From assembly GCF_000208865.1 (NCBI RefSeq), contig NC_018387.1, positions 1,426,001-1,490,000 on the forward strand: DNA of 64,000 nt. The letters run 5' to 3'. The position numbers and the translations under genes were made by a program. The notes under the pieces were generated by a model. The model was not told the origin of the DNA. It worked only from the letters and a program-made list of their open reading frames with translations, and made no database searches. This document shows positions 51,401 to 63,837 of the stretch, piece after piece (positions within the stretch are counted from its first letter, which is position 1; the number at the start of each line of letters is the position of its first letter). Source of the DNA: Neospora caninum Liverpool. Taxonomy: Eukaryota; Apicomplexa; Conoidasida; Eucoccidiorida; Sarcocystidae.

Positions 51401-51939
51401 GAGAGACTGCAACTCCGGGATGACGGTGGGATGCCTGATGGTCGCACGCAGTGGCCAAGTCCGCCTGTCCTCGTTGTGCCACGAAAACTAGTGGGTACTA
51501 CTCCCGAGTGGTTGCCCTGAGAGTTCTAGCCGCCTAACCGTTCACTTTAAACGCTTGTTATGACAAGCAGTACTATTTTAAAGGTACCCTGGGGTTTCCA
51601 CCGCTGACCTAAAGTTAAGTGCTACGGGTGACGCTGTGCGGAAATGGGTGGCGAGCCTGTGTGGGAAGTCAACACCGCACCCGGCGTGACATGATGATCG
51701 GAATTGACTGTTGCCAAGATATTCATCTACGGAAAAAGCAGACAAGAATGTTAAAGGTAAAGAATTTTGTGTAATTATCGGATGAGAGCGTTGGTATGAG
51801 TACCCGACGACGCCGCAAACCCGTTTGAATTCGAAGGACCAAAATTGACGGGCAACACTCGCGTTTCGGACGTGTCGTTGGCCCCAAATTGGATCAACGT
51901 GGTGATATTGTGCATGTGCCGATCTGGTGATTGTGACCT
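48442..51939. other. Intergenic region between RIB43A (+) and PGM (-), convergent
   Basis: Both flanking genes end here, so 3' UTRs are expected. No exon is supported. Open frames of up to 177 codons (minus 50723-51256) lack motifs and splice sites. A 61-bp tandem duplication lies at 50547-50668. Confidence 0.45.
50547..50668. repeat. Perfect 61-bp tandem duplication
   Basis: Two adjacent identical 61-bp copies occur at 50547-50607 and 50608-50668. Each begins GTTGGCAACCGCGGAATACT and ends GTCAACCAGAGGCATAG. Each unit contains GTTGGCAACC... and ...GTTGTCAACC, so inverted CAAC/GTTG elements recur. No coding role is seen. Confidence 0.95.
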
Positions 51940-54900
51940 TTACTTGGCCTTTCCTTGGTTTGCGACAGCCTCCATCTTTGCCTGAAAGGAAAGAGAAATA
52001 CAACACACTCGCCGGTGTCCGTACGAAACCGATGCGGCTCGAGTGGCCAATAACCGTGAGCGGTGTTGACTGATCTGGTTGTTGCGCTTGGCTCTTTCGC
52101 ACGGGAAATACCAACAAGGAGACAACACGAACTCTTCTAACCCGGAAACTGCCACAGGCGACTGTGACTTGCGATGATACCAGCAATCTCGAAGGAACCC
52201 CCGCTCCCCGGATTGCGTTCGGAACTGACCTTCAATTCCGCTTCGTCCAGGAGGTAGTAATGTCTGACCGGCTGCAGGTCTTCATCCAGTTCATACACGA
52301 GTGGAACTCCCGTGGGAATGTTCAGCTCGAGAACTGCTTCATCGCTCATCTTGTCCAGATGCTTAACCAGTCCGCGAAGAGAGTTGCCGTGAGCTAAAAA
52401 ATAGGAGGCACAACGGCCACGAATTCAAACAACACAAAAGAATGTCAGAGTTCTCGCTCTGTGGCCCGCCGATCTTCCGATACGCACTAATAAAGTGTGG
52501 AGGAAGGCTACCATATAGTGGACGCTCTTCTGCATAAACACTAAAAGGGAGAGCAGTGGAGCAGGCGACTGTCGGGAATTGGGTGACAGGTGCTACAAAG
52601 GGAGATTCTCCTGTTCTCGCTCCTAACACGATGTTCGATCGTCGAGGGTTGAGTGAATTCTGTCTGCGCGTGCCTAGAAACCGGAGATGGTGTTTCCTAG
52701 TTTCGGACCTCTGTTCGTTCTAGCCTAGTTTCGGACCTCTGTTCGTTCTAGCCTAGTTTCGGATCTCTGTTCATTCTAGCCTAGTGCCATGCAGGAAGCG
52801 AATGACATAATGAAGACCAGGACGGAGCCTTACCAGCAACAAGGACCCGCTTGCCTTCCATGATGGACGGGGCGATGTGGTCGAACCAGAAAGGCAGGAC
52901 TGCAGGACAGAGCGGTGAATAAACAAGAAACATGAACCTGTGCACTACTATGAAGTGAACACGCACACGAGGTAGTGGTACGTGACGAAACACTTAAAAA
53001 TATGTACGTCATAGCAACATGTGAAATCGTCAGGCCTGTTACACCGGGAAGCAATGACACCAGAACACGCCAAAGACAACTAAACAAAACACAGTGGTTA
53101 CCTCTCTCGACAGTGTCCTTGAGACACTCCGTCAGGGGCAGAGCCTCCTTCGGGACCATTTTGTAGACGGCGTCATTGCCCGGCCACCTGCATAACAACG
53201 CACACAAAACGGTTTGCTTCAGGAAGTGCACCAAAACCATGAGTTCTCGACACTGATTTAAACAGACAACACGACACCCCTATCGACCCGCGTGACGCAG
53301 AACCGAGGCTCCGCGCAGCCGCGTCTACCAGCGTACCGGGGTCTCTTCGGAGACTCAGGAATGCGCACAGGCCGGCCGCTACGCAGGATGTAATTGCCAA
53401 CATAGAAACCATCCATATGCACCAATGCATCAAAGAAGGATACCACTCCGAAGTGCAACGACACGACGAATCACGTACGAGGGAACGAGGAACTGTCACA
53501 GGGTGCGTAACACCCTAGAAACCCACACGTCAGTTCGCACTGTGTAAAACGACCCCCGAACAGAGACTGTAAGCAGCTACCATCAGTCAACAGAACGCCC
53601 ACTATCGAGACAATTCCGCTTCGTAAGCTGGAGAAAAACCCTCCATATTTTGTTTCCAGTTTGGGTGAAGGGAAGCATTTCCTGACTATATTACCTGGAA
53701 TCAGACTGCTCCAGAGCTGGAGGAGGAATATCATAGGAGCGACGCCAGATCTTGACTTGCTCGTCTCCGTGCTTGGCTGCGGTCTCCGCCTTGTTGAGGC
53801 CCTGGAGGGCGCCATAGTGACGCTCGTTCAGCCTATTTCAGATTGCATCCAAACACGAGCACAAGCTGAAAAACGTAAAGGCTTGGAAATGGAGGAGGCC
53901 TGGGTGGAGGCTGTTTAAGCCTGCGTGTCTGTATCTGACTCCATTTCTGCATTTGCATATCTGCCTATATACGACTTACGAGGCCTTCGTACCAACGTTA
54001 AACGCAGCCTGAATCAGGTCAAGTCGCTACCCTGGCAATGTGAAGGAATCCGTGCACATCAGCGGAGCGTAGCCTACCTCCACGAGCTCTTCACAGGGAT
54101 GTGGCACATGTCCGTTCCCTTCAAGACGGTCCAGCAGGTGACCACGGCACTGCACGACACGACAGAGAAACAAATCATACGAACAGTTATTTCCGGGGCA
54201 GAAGCCAGATTCCCAAAACATAGATCCGAGCAAAAACAGCCCGTCCTTTGTTGACAAACTATGTTTTATGTGGAAGAGAAAACTTCCCTTTGGATCGCTG
54301 TTCACAAGCTAATGGACACATTCAAATATCTATATAGGCATAAGTAAGTGTAGGTACTGACTGGACCTGCATTTGGAAAGGTGTCTTCCGGCTCGGCTGC
54401 GAAATGAACCCACCCGTGCAACAACGTGACCGCACAAACTCTTTCTTCCGCTTTGAAAATCCTTCCGCGACAAGGGACTGAGTTCCCCACCAGAACGAGA
54501 CGCTCTCAAACCTTAGTGGTTAGCAGGTAGAGGAAAACTGCAACCGAAAACTTTAGAACAATATGCTGCCACAGAAAGCGAGCGCGCAGCCAGTTGAGCA
54601 TCGCAGAACAACCTCCGTCACAGAAGGGAACGCCTACAATGTTGAATTCGTGATTTCACACATACATGCTCACCCCGAAGACGTGCTCTCTCCGCTACAA
54701 CTACGTAATGCAGGTACCCCTTGTCAACCCTTGCTCTGCCTTACCGCTGAAGCACAGAGGTGTAGGCGACGTCAAACTCGAAGCCTTTCGCCTTGAGAGC
54801 CTTGGCTGCTTCCCTGTCGAAGATTCCACGAGATACACGGACATCGTGGACAGGGTAAACTATGCGACGGAAGTAACTGCAGCTCTAGAAAGAAACACCC

Positions 54901-55822
54901 CCAAAAACATTAGTACGAAGGAGTCAACAAGGCCCAGAGAAAACACATATTTCATACACCCCCTCGCGATCACGTAATTGCGATGGGGGGAAACAGCGGA
55001 AGCGGGAGAAACAAATAAAGGTCTTGCGATCTGCCTTGCGTCTTAAAAGGGCCAGAGCCCAACACACACCCTTGCTGTAGTGGTTAAGAGGGGAGAACAG
55101 TGGAAATAGGCAGGAACACCACTTGCTCTCTCATGGCACCTAACATCCACGAAAGCAGCTGGCGTTTTTGCCGTTTATATGTTCTGGTTTGTTTCCCCCT
55201 CTCCATACCCAGTAAGCGTAGCTACACTCGGTTATCTGACGAGAAGGAGCAAAGAAAAAAGACTTACACAGCTTCTTGCTCGCCAACAGGGGACAGGGGC
55301 ACATCGGTCCATCCAGTGAACCTGTTCTCCTTATTCCACGTCGATTCACCTGCAAAAAAAAGAGCAGAAATGACAGGACTGACATGCATACGTCAAAAGT
55401 TGGACCCAGACTGATTTAGATGCCGAAGAGAAGGAACAGACTCACTTGCATTTCCTGCTGAGTTCCCAACCAACTCTGTTTTTCCTCGGTAAAGACACAC
55501 CAGCGCTGTTTCATAGACGGTTCCCCAAAAACAGCAAGGGGGTTGCCATTAGTGCTGCCACAAATGGAAACTCCGAGCCGCATAACTGGTGAAGTGGACA
55601 TCTTCTGTGTGAGGATGACTCATTTTTGACACCGTAAGGTTCGCGCCACCGTGTGAAACGAAAGAAAGAGCGGTTTTCCCGTGAGAAAAAAGGGGGAGAC
55701 GCAGACGGCTGCCCTCTTGTTAGTCACGGAAGATTCCCGGGACTACAGTTGATGTGCAAGAGAGTGGGAGCGTGGCGCCTACCGTGGCGGATGAGGACAA
55801 GAGTATACTTTGCTTTCGCCAT
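51940..55822 (-). CDS. Phosphoglycerate mutase, cofactor-dependent (PGMII type), 252 aa
   Basis: Interconverts 3- and 2-phosphoglycerate in glycolysis through a phosphohistidine intermediate primed by 2,3-bisphosphoglycerate. Exons on the minus strand: 55822-55783, 55349-55268, 54813-54745, 54149-54078, 53832-53695, 53187-53102, 52899-52834, 52393-52230 and 51981-51940; all are GT-AG and in phase, total 759 nt. The signature LVLIRHGESTWN is split by intron 1 at His13-Gly14, with His13 the phosphorylated residue. Other marks: [10 protein letters not shown], the catalytic Glu91 in [23 protein letters not shown] in the helix before it, the second catalytic His186 in [15 protein letters not shown], and [14 protein letters not shown]. 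The length of 252 residues is normal for the family. No targeting peptide is visible, so it is cytosolic. The last 13 residues ([12 protein letters not shown]) sit on their own exon and match the mobile C-terminal tail of these enzymes. Confidence 0.97.
52696..52779. repeat. 28-bp tandem repeat, three copies, in a PGM intron
   Basis: Three head-to-tail units (CCTAGTTTCGGACCTCTGTT plus 8 bases) start at 52696, 52724 and 52752. The third copy differs at two positions. They lie in the intron between exons 52899-52834 and 52393-52230. Confidence 0.95.
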
Positions 55823-58604
55823 TTTGCCAAAGAAGCGAACGAAACGCGAAGCGGGGAACATATAATATATGTTACGTGCGGTGCGAAAAAAAGAACTGAA
55901 GACAAGAGAGTCGACGACGACAACTGTGGAGAAAAAACAGGATGCGCCACACAGATGTCGGTGGCAGGTCGTCCCCAGTTTGAGCATGTGCGGGGTCAGT
56001 GTGTGGCCGGGACAAGTACAGAGTTGGGGTTCCCCCCGGTTGACGGCGGATTCGACGCTTGGGGACGGAAGATTGCACACCCCATTTTATTAGGGGAACA
56101 AGAATGCTTCGCCCAGGGTTCCATGATGTAGCGAAAAGGACACATCATCTGTGAGTATCAGGCCATCAGGTCATGTACAGAAGAACGGGGAGGGGGGCGA
56201 TTTTCGTATTGAAGTAGGCAATGAGCACCGCAACGTCCCGTTTTCAGCAAACTAAGATCCGAGCGCTTCGAGTGTCCGCCTCCCGGAAATGTTTCATTGG
56301 ACCAGCACAGAGATCTTTTGCTTCCAACTCAAAATGACGTTTTCTCGCTCTTGGAAAGGATCGATATTCGTTCACGGAAGGAGGAGATATCTGAAGGGTA
56401 GATCCCCTTGAAGAGGCAAACAAGATCCGCACATCCTTTTAGACAGGAACGACACACATTCATCACGAGAATGAAAACGCTCCTTCAACGAGGAAACAGA
56501 AAGGCTTCTGAACAGACAATGCTCGATGCTGGTTCGATGTACACGGCGGTGCAGTCCGGCATCGGCTGCTTCCCGTTTTTTAGAAAGAAAAATGCTTGGG
56601 TCCTTATTCACGTACTGCAACGGAGATTCCACCATCATGGATCCGAAAGTGTTTTTGCACATGTACAGGAATTGGGTATTCCACTAGTTCGCCGGTCTTG
56701 GCGTCTTCACGCGCATTTGTCCTCTCGCTTCGGAAAAGTGACGACTGGTCCAGAGAAGGTGTGCCGTGCACAAACCCACGGAGGCGTCTAGAATGGTAGC
56801 TTGCGGTGGCGTTTGCTGAGGGCTTCGATAAAGGCGCTTGTATATCGTCCGCCGAAAAGAGACGTGTCTTTGCTCGTGAAGCCAAGCGTCACCGCGAAGA
56901 ACAAGTCCCTCCCTGCAATCGAAGGAAGGTAGGGACTCGCCGCAGACGAAGACTACAATCGAGTGGGTGCCTTTGATAGCTCATTTCATTCAATGAACCG
57001 CTACGTCGTCGCTTAAGGCTCACGCGAAGCATTCTTGGCCAGATTCCTGGCCAAGACGTGGGATATGACCTCCCGGAGCTGTGTAGGGCGTGGTGGAGAT
57101 CTGGGAGGGAGTGGCTGAGTTCGTCACACCTTGTCGATTGCAGGTGACATGTATGGCATCTGTTGTCAGCTGTGCTGTTACTAACAATTATTCAGAACAA
57201 CTCAAACGGAGTAAGGCGACTCCTGTGCTGGAATGCGTATTGATGCATGCAAAGACCCATTTGCTGAGCTTACTACTTTGGTCCTGACGCCACCGCTATG
57301 GAACTCCACCCAAACGACAAAACACTCTCCATCATTGTGGCGAAAACACTGGTTCCTCGTGCTTTTTGACCAGAGACACAATGCGTAACAGCATCTACGC
57401 AAATATCATCTCTGGTGATGGTACACTTGCAGCGGAGATACTGGCCACCACATGGCGGTGGACATGGTTCACCTGCAAACCAATCTCTGATTTGGAGACA
57501 CCCTACTGCAGAATCTGCTCACAGATACGTTCCTTCCTACGATAGCATCAGCGCTTTCGACATAAACGATGTTCCATTAAAGATGTTGCTGAAGGATTAC
57601 CAACACAGTTTCTACGCTGGAAGAGAAATGGTTAACGGGCTGGCGTGCGTAACGTGTCCTTTTATTGTACGGTGAACGGAGTGACTGAGAAGGGAAATGC
57701 CTGCGCAAAAAATACAAAAGACTGCCACTCGCTACATACAAGATTAGTTCCAGTGTCAACCGGTTCGAATTCCCATGTAGCCGACCTTTGGAGACGACTC
57801 TGTTGGCCGCCATCCAATCACCTCTAGGCGCTGGAGCCTTTTTGCATGTCTTGAGGCAGCAAGATGTTCATGTCAACAGAACCTAGCTAATTATGCACGA
57901 GCGGTGGTGTTAATCTGAGAATCCTGATGCGAGCTCGACTGACCAGACGCCCTTTTTGTCTGCGAACGAACGGCAGTTTTTTCTGCGACACGCCTTGCAC
58001 CGTAGTAGAAGCTCAACGACCGCAAGATACCCGGTCGCTGTCCGCAGTTTGAAGAGAGAGACACGAACACTTAACAATATATTCCGGTCCGTGGATACCA
58101 CGGCACCAACCCATCTGCAAACGCTCATGATCTTGTATCTGGAAAGGCAACCGGCGCGTGCTGTTAACACCCCCTCTGCCATCTATAGGATGCCAGCAGT
58201 TGATGGCCAACACGAGCGGAGGCTCCAGGCCGCAACTCGACGCAATGCGGTCGTCTCTACGTCCTTGACATCGCTTCTCGCCGGTCTCGGTTGTAGATAT
58301 TGTTGTCACGAGACGATCGAGTGTTTCGTCCACCTCGAACACTTGGACAAACGAGGAGCGTATCGGCTTTATGGATCACTTCAGCAAAAGAAATTAAGGC
58401 ATGCACCAACCCAACAGCAACCACCAAAGCGAAAAACCTGTACCCATAACTCTGGCGGTCAGAACACCTGTCTCAGCCAGAGGCGTTGGTGGTGATGGCA
58501 ACCACGCCAGACGGCCCAACACCCGCCTTGGGCCCGGCGGAAAGCTGGAAGATGCTCTCCTGACACTGAAGAATATCTGTGAAACTGCATCATCAGCTTG
58601 CTTG
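55823..58604. other. Upstream region of PGM / downstream region of the CARP gene
   Basis: It should hold the PGM promoter and the CARP 3' UTR. Several frames of 90-180 codons exist (for example plus 57956-58495 and minus 56604-56885), but none has a recognisable motif or a fitting pair of splice sites. No gene is called. Confidence 0.45.
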
Positions 58605-60494
58605 TTATAGGCCAACAGCATTTAAGAGAACCAGGCAGGCAGTCACGTATGCCAGCGCTGTGCCACTGTAGCCGAATGTTTGGGCACCCGCAGCAGTGAA
58701 CCACCCTTGGAACATTTCTGAGCCCTCCTTGGACATTTTTGCCATGGTATCAAAGCCAAGACTGTTGGCGACAAGAACCTGGAGAGGGAATCCCTGCACC
58801 AAGAAAACGTTCCCTTCGTTGCGCATATTGTCTTCCACATTCTGCAACATCCTGAAGTTCCCATCCTTCTCCTCACGGCTCTTCAATTGCTGTGGATTCA
58901 ACATCTTGTAGAACCGCAGCATTGTTTCGGTCGCGACAGGGAGAGGTTGGCGGGCTACATACCAGCGCACATTTTCCGTGCAGTCGGGCATGGTTGTGCT
59001 TCCATCATAGGCAAAGAACTCCGTGTTTGTCAGCTGAAGCATCATCATCACTGACTGCAAATTTAGCGGATGTACCAGTTGCACCTTCTCGGATTGACCC
59101 GCTGCAATAACAAAACAAATATGCTCACAGACGAATTGCCGTGTGCAGATCCACATGAGAGTCTCACTTGCGGTTCAGTTAGGTCTCTGAATAACACAGC
59201 GCTTCTACACTGTATACAGCTTTAACAGTTATACAGCGCAGACAGTGTGAAAAAGTACCAATTCGTTAGAAAATCAGATAACGTTCGAAGTCGCACACTC
59301 CGCGGACCATGGCTTGCATCGGCAGAGGGGCGACTAAATAACGAAACGTACGTGCACTTGCTTTTGAGACCGGATCTCGCAATTTATGTGAGCACATGCT
59401 GCTTGTGCCATGCCGGACGTACCTTCACTGTTAATCCTTTCTGCACTAAGAAGGGTACTGAGCAGCCTCTCGGATGGCAAACTCTTGAGTTCAGCTAGGC
59501 TGGTTTGGTCAAGCTCCTCGCTCATAAATGTCAAGGAAATCACACGCCAGTGGGAAGAGGGAAGGTTGGGGTCAGCGCCAGAAGACTGATCTCTCCTCAG
59601 CGCCTCCTCGACATCGGGAAGGTTGAGGGAGCTTTGAGCAAAGAGAGCGAGGAAAGGGAGAGAGGTATGATTTAAGCTCGTTGATGATTCAAACGAGAGC
59701 AAGTCGTTCGAATAATGCCAAATCTGCATTTCAATTTCACGACGATTCGCCTCCCCTTGAAAGGTATGTTCAGATGGCGAATGGAAGAAGATGTGTTGAG
59801 CAGTGTACATCTCCGCCGTATCTGTGCTAAACATAGCTCCAAGAGGTGTCATTTGGTCCTCTGGGATGCGCACCTGAAACACTTTGGACGACTTGTAAAC
59901 GTCCACTTGCGTGAACTGGTGAGGGTAGGTATAGAAAAAATCCCCCCGCTTCCAGGGCTTGAAGGGTCGAGACTGTACCATTGTCCCGGAGAACGCGTTC
60001 ATATACAGATTGGTCAAATTCCGATATTCGGGCTCCTGTAACCCCTCAATGTGTAAATCGACTGGCGATTGCTGCATGCCTTTGGCGCACATGCCACCCC
60101 AGTCCTTGCCATGTTGGTTGTAATCCCACTCCGACTCTGGCAATGCCGAAAAGCGCGGTATTGAGCCGACTTCCCTATTCGAATTGTTTTTCTCCTCAGC
60201 CACCTCCTGAATCAAAGAGTGGGGACGCGCTCTATCCTTTCCGAGTAGTTTTTGGAAGGCGGCACCGCGGTGGGCACGTGCTACTGTCTCACGGGCGCCA
60301 ATAGAGCTCAGATACTGTGCCTGCAGCATCCTGTGATCTTCAGGAGTCGCTGTTCCGTGCAGAGACGCCCGATGAAAGGCCTGCGTTCGATTCAAAGAGG
60401 TGATTGCAACCCCCAGGATGAGCATAAGAACGGCGTGGGACCACGAGATCGGCCCACACTGCCCACTGAGGCCGCGAAACAGACAGCCCGCCAT
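58605..60494 (-). CDS. Carbonic anhydrase-related protein (CARP), secreted, GPI-anchored type, 522 aa
   Basis: Alpha-carbonic-anhydrase fold protein matching the T. gondii rhoptry protein CA_RP. Two exons (60494-59423 and 59101-58605) join in phase across a GT-AG intron. A hydrophobic N-terminal segment (AVLMLILGVAITSL, residues 21-34) acts as signal peptide or anchor. Residues 120-370 are CA-like: SEWDYNQHGKDWGGMC, QQSPVDL (142), QHIFFHSPSEHTF (233-245) and EIEMQIWH. Two of the three zinc ligands are replaced. The HxH pair reads F236 and H238, and the third His is Q257. Enzymatic activity is therefore not expected. After a helical C-terminal region the protein ends in a hydrophobic stretch (GTALAYVTACLVLLNAVGL) with no charged residue after it, as in a GPI-attachment signal. 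The start at 60494 is preferred because a Met at 60593 would put 33 polar residues before the signal; that longer frame stays open. Confidence 0.93.
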
Positions 60495-61260
60495 CGTGTT
60501 CCGACAAAAATTCACTTGTATATGTGTTTGCACAGCGAGGGAGAAGCAGCGTCGATATTCGCGGGCCTGAGAGGGAAACGGGACAATTACCACAGACTAC
60601 TGAAGCATCAGCTTGCAGCTTGGCGTCCAATCCCGTACGTATTAGATCGGCGACGGAAACCGGCTGCTAGCCACCGTGCCTGCAACCGACAGAGAATTTC
60701 GTTCACGTCACGAGCTGAAGAAAAAGCAGGCAGACGGTGGCCCGGGAAGATAAGGCAAGCTGGTTCACGATTTTGAAACATGAAAGCACGAGAGGGTCCA
60801 CAAGGGCTCTACGCGCGTTGGCTAATTTCTAGCGCTCGCTATTCCTTCGAGACAAGGCCCCTCATCGCACAGGAGAAAACCGTGGCAGCCAGGCGCGCAC
60901 CGGCATCAGAACCCATCGCACGGGTTTCCTGCTGAAATTACCGTGCAAGGGGCAAAGAAGAGAGGATCTGAAAATGACGGCAGAAAAAATCCGTGCGTTT
61001 CCCTTTGCCTCCGAGTTTAAAAGACAAACATTCCGCAGCTGACCTCATGGCGCGAGGGCGTCTTCCTTGAGGCTACCCGTTAACCGCTGACGGACAAGAC
61101 ACGCCCTAGCGGGAACGAAATCGCGTGGTAGCCGCAAACAAGCTGGAGGACCATGAAGATTCCAATCCTCCAGACACAAAATCAACAGACTTTTTGGCGT
61201 CTTCCTTGCCAAAAAACATCACATTCTTTGGGAAGCTTGCCGGTGGGGAACGCATTTTTC
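60495..61260. other. CARP upstream region
   Basis: No exon is supported. It should contain the CARP promoter and the 3' UTR of the minus-strand exon ending at 61261. I see no distinct repeat. Confidence 0.4.
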
Positions 61261-61407
61261 TTAGGGGAAAACCATGGAGTCAATGAGACAGAACAAAGCT
61301 ACCAAGATAGCCAGGGCCATGGCGGCGGCTACCACCGTAGAGCGGTTCCGCTTCCACCGGTTCGGACAGCCGAAATAGCACGCAACCGAACCGATGATGC
61401 AGTCGAT
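61261..61407 (-). CDS. Possible C-terminal exon with a membrane tail anchor, partial
   Basis: Following a TTGCCTAG acceptor, 48 codons run to TAA and encode IDCIIGSVACYFGCPNRWKR, then NRSTVVAAAMALAILVALFC and a six-residue tail. A basic patch followed by one hydrophobic helix at the very C-terminus is typical of tail-anchored proteins such as SNAREs. Upstream exons were not assembled. A minus-strand frame near 63260-63150, behind a CCTGCAACTGTAG acceptor (NKPPDELAAMSHLPLENTAN), and another near 62830-62720 could belong to the same gene. The family is unknown. Confidence 0.4.
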   Translation of the reverse strand: MDCIIGSVACYFGCPNRWKRNRSTVVAAAMALAILVALFCLIDSMVFP

Positions 61408-63837
61408 CTAGGCAACTTAAACACCTTGGTTTCTCTTTGAGTTAGGTCCGTGTAGGTGGTTTCAAAATGGATGTCTCCTCCTGTCTTGAACCTGCATTTG
61501 GCAGTTTAAATTACCTAAAGGAGTCCAAGTTAGAGGGAACACCGCGGCCGCTGTGTCGCTGCCTTTTGGCGCTGGAATTAAGTGCGTCTCCCTCGTCATT
61601 CAAAGAACAGACACTGTATACAGACATCATAAAAGACAGCGGACTACCGCACAATTGGAGGTAGAGGACGCAGTTGAAAGTCGTTCTGAATGTGAGCATT
61701 GGATACACGCTGAAACTAGCAGATTTTCCATCCCGTCAAGCCTATCAAACGCGGTACCCCACTCTGTAGACGAGGGATGTGGCCATTTTATCTGCAAAAC
61801 TGGTATGGAGTGTCAATCCGGCATTGCGATACCAAGCTCATTGTTGAAATGAGCACAGGGGCGCGAAGGCAAACAGGGAATGAGCTCCAATAGTTAAATC
61901 TCGAGGATCTGAGTCTGTGAGGCCCGTCGGCTCCGCCTGCTTTAGCAAGTAGCCGCCCTCTCCCTGGCATCCTAACAATAACAATGCCAAAGGGCGGGCA
62001 TTGGCCCGTTCGGGCTTGATTATTAAGCAGATTTGGAAATGGACGCGGAAGGTCTTGTAGTTGGAATAACTTCCACGGGGACGATCTACGTGGTGTCCTG
62101 TTTCCATGGAGAGTATGCGGGTGTGCGCAATGGCAGCCGCTTTTTGCTGTCATGCTGCCCATTGGGAGGTTCAACGGTCTTGATTAGTTGCCAGTCCTGC
62201 CGACGCCCCATGTCCATTTGCTTGCTCACTCGGCTACGCTTTCCTCACCACGCACAAACAGATCCATGCGTCTATCTATGCCGCGGCTCTGTTTTTCCAG
62301 TAGTGAAGTCTTTCATATCCTACACAACCCCCCTGTCTAAAGTATCCCGGGAAAATTTTCGCAAGTGTGGAATGACAGAACCGCATCGCCGAGGCAAGAA
62401 GGCGTTCTACAAGAGGCCATACACAAAGCAACATTAACCCCCTCGGTTATAGTGGATCCCGTCGACAACGAATCCGAGTCGGTAGCTCTAATGCGACTCT
62501 GTGTTCTTGGTTCTTGAGACGCCGCTTGCTCCCTTGATTCTAAGCAAGGGTGCTAGTATGTCTGCACTGTCAGTGGCTGGGTCTACGGGACAACATGCAC
62601 TGCTTGTGGATGAGGGGAGCAAATATGAAGTTTTAGCTTGGCTGAGGTCTAGAGAAAAAAATGTCTGCGCCATGGCTTCGCGAAGACCATTTGGGCTGCG
62701 TGAAAACTAGACTCATTCCTTTTTGTGTTTCGCATTAACGCAGCACCACCGACTGCGAAGCTGTCGGCAATCAAGGGCAGGCGCGCGCAATTTGCTTTTT
62801 CTGCGCTCATCGTGTGAATTGACCGATCAGCGGCCTCAGGACTTAGGGCCACTCAAATAATACTCAATGGAGGCCGTACTGTCCAACCTATTCCACTACC
62901 GGATTCAAAACAGATACTCTCAGTAACTAAGGCATAACCTACTCGTACTGGGAAATTAGAGACCGTGTTAGTTCTTGGCGAAACGGTTTCCGAATCCCCT
63001 GACACTGATTGGTACAACTGCTTTACCTTATCCGCCATACGAAAACCGGCATTAAGAACATAAAGATCACAGCTAGATGTTTTTTTGCATTGTTATTACC
63101 GCATCAGCAGTAAATGTTGTCTCTGTGCAGACGACGGTAAACAACGGACTCCTCCACTTAAGTTGATGAATCCACTTCCCGTTCGCCATTCGTTGGCTGT
63201 GTTTTCCAGGGGAAGATGAGACATGGCAGCAAGTTCATCAGGAGGCTTGTTTCGTTCCCTACAGTTGCAGGAAAAAAAATTGTGGCTACAGCGAGACGCT
63301 CCGAATGCCTGTTGTTTTTTGGAGTACAAAGGTGATTGCAGCTGAAAAGCCGGACGTATCATATGAATTTAGAATAGAATATACCGCCAACATACACGGA
63401 GTGCCCGGAATAGAACCATATCTCTACTAAGTGTTCTCGATCCGTGCTGACACCACAAAATGTGGCTACGTGGCGTCCAAGGATGGCGTGCTGCAAGACT
63501 CGATCACTGCTCACTGCAGATATCACTCCGTGCCACGGAGCCCCCGAATGTAAGTTTTTCTTTGCTGAATACAGAAACGCGCAGCTGGCTGGAGGTTTTT
63601 TCTCCTTTCCATTCTTCTGAGGCGGACCTGACATCAGTGAGCGCTACGGTGTGTGCTGGACGCTACCTGTGATGACACGGTTGCATGCTCTGCGCTGCGC
63701 ATGCGCCGTAGTTGTGAAAACCCGAGTAGTTGGCTCCAGTTGTGTGTCACTTAAGATTGTCCGTATCTAGTATACAAATACCCGTTTTCTGTCAGTTTCA
63801 GCCTGGTGCAAACGCCCTTCGCCTGTAGTTGGGCGCG
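61408..63837. other. Region between the tail-anchor exon (-) and pyridoxal kinase (+)
   Basis: It contains the pyridoxal kinase promoter and possibly unassembled minus-strand exons of the tail-anchored gene. No other gene is supported. Open frames of 60-134 codons lack motifs. Confidence 0.35.

Noticed and set aside
51578..52186. 202-codon minus-strand frame
   Set aside because: It overlaps the last PGM exon in a different frame; the PGM frame is the conserved one.
57758..57775. GGTTCGAATTCCC resembling a tRNA T-loop
   Set aside because: Flanking bases do not pair into a five-base T stem and no D or anticodon arm is present.
57956..58495. 179-codon plus-strand frame
   Set aside because: It has no motif or splice partner; both strands are open here, as expected for GC-rich non-coding DNA.
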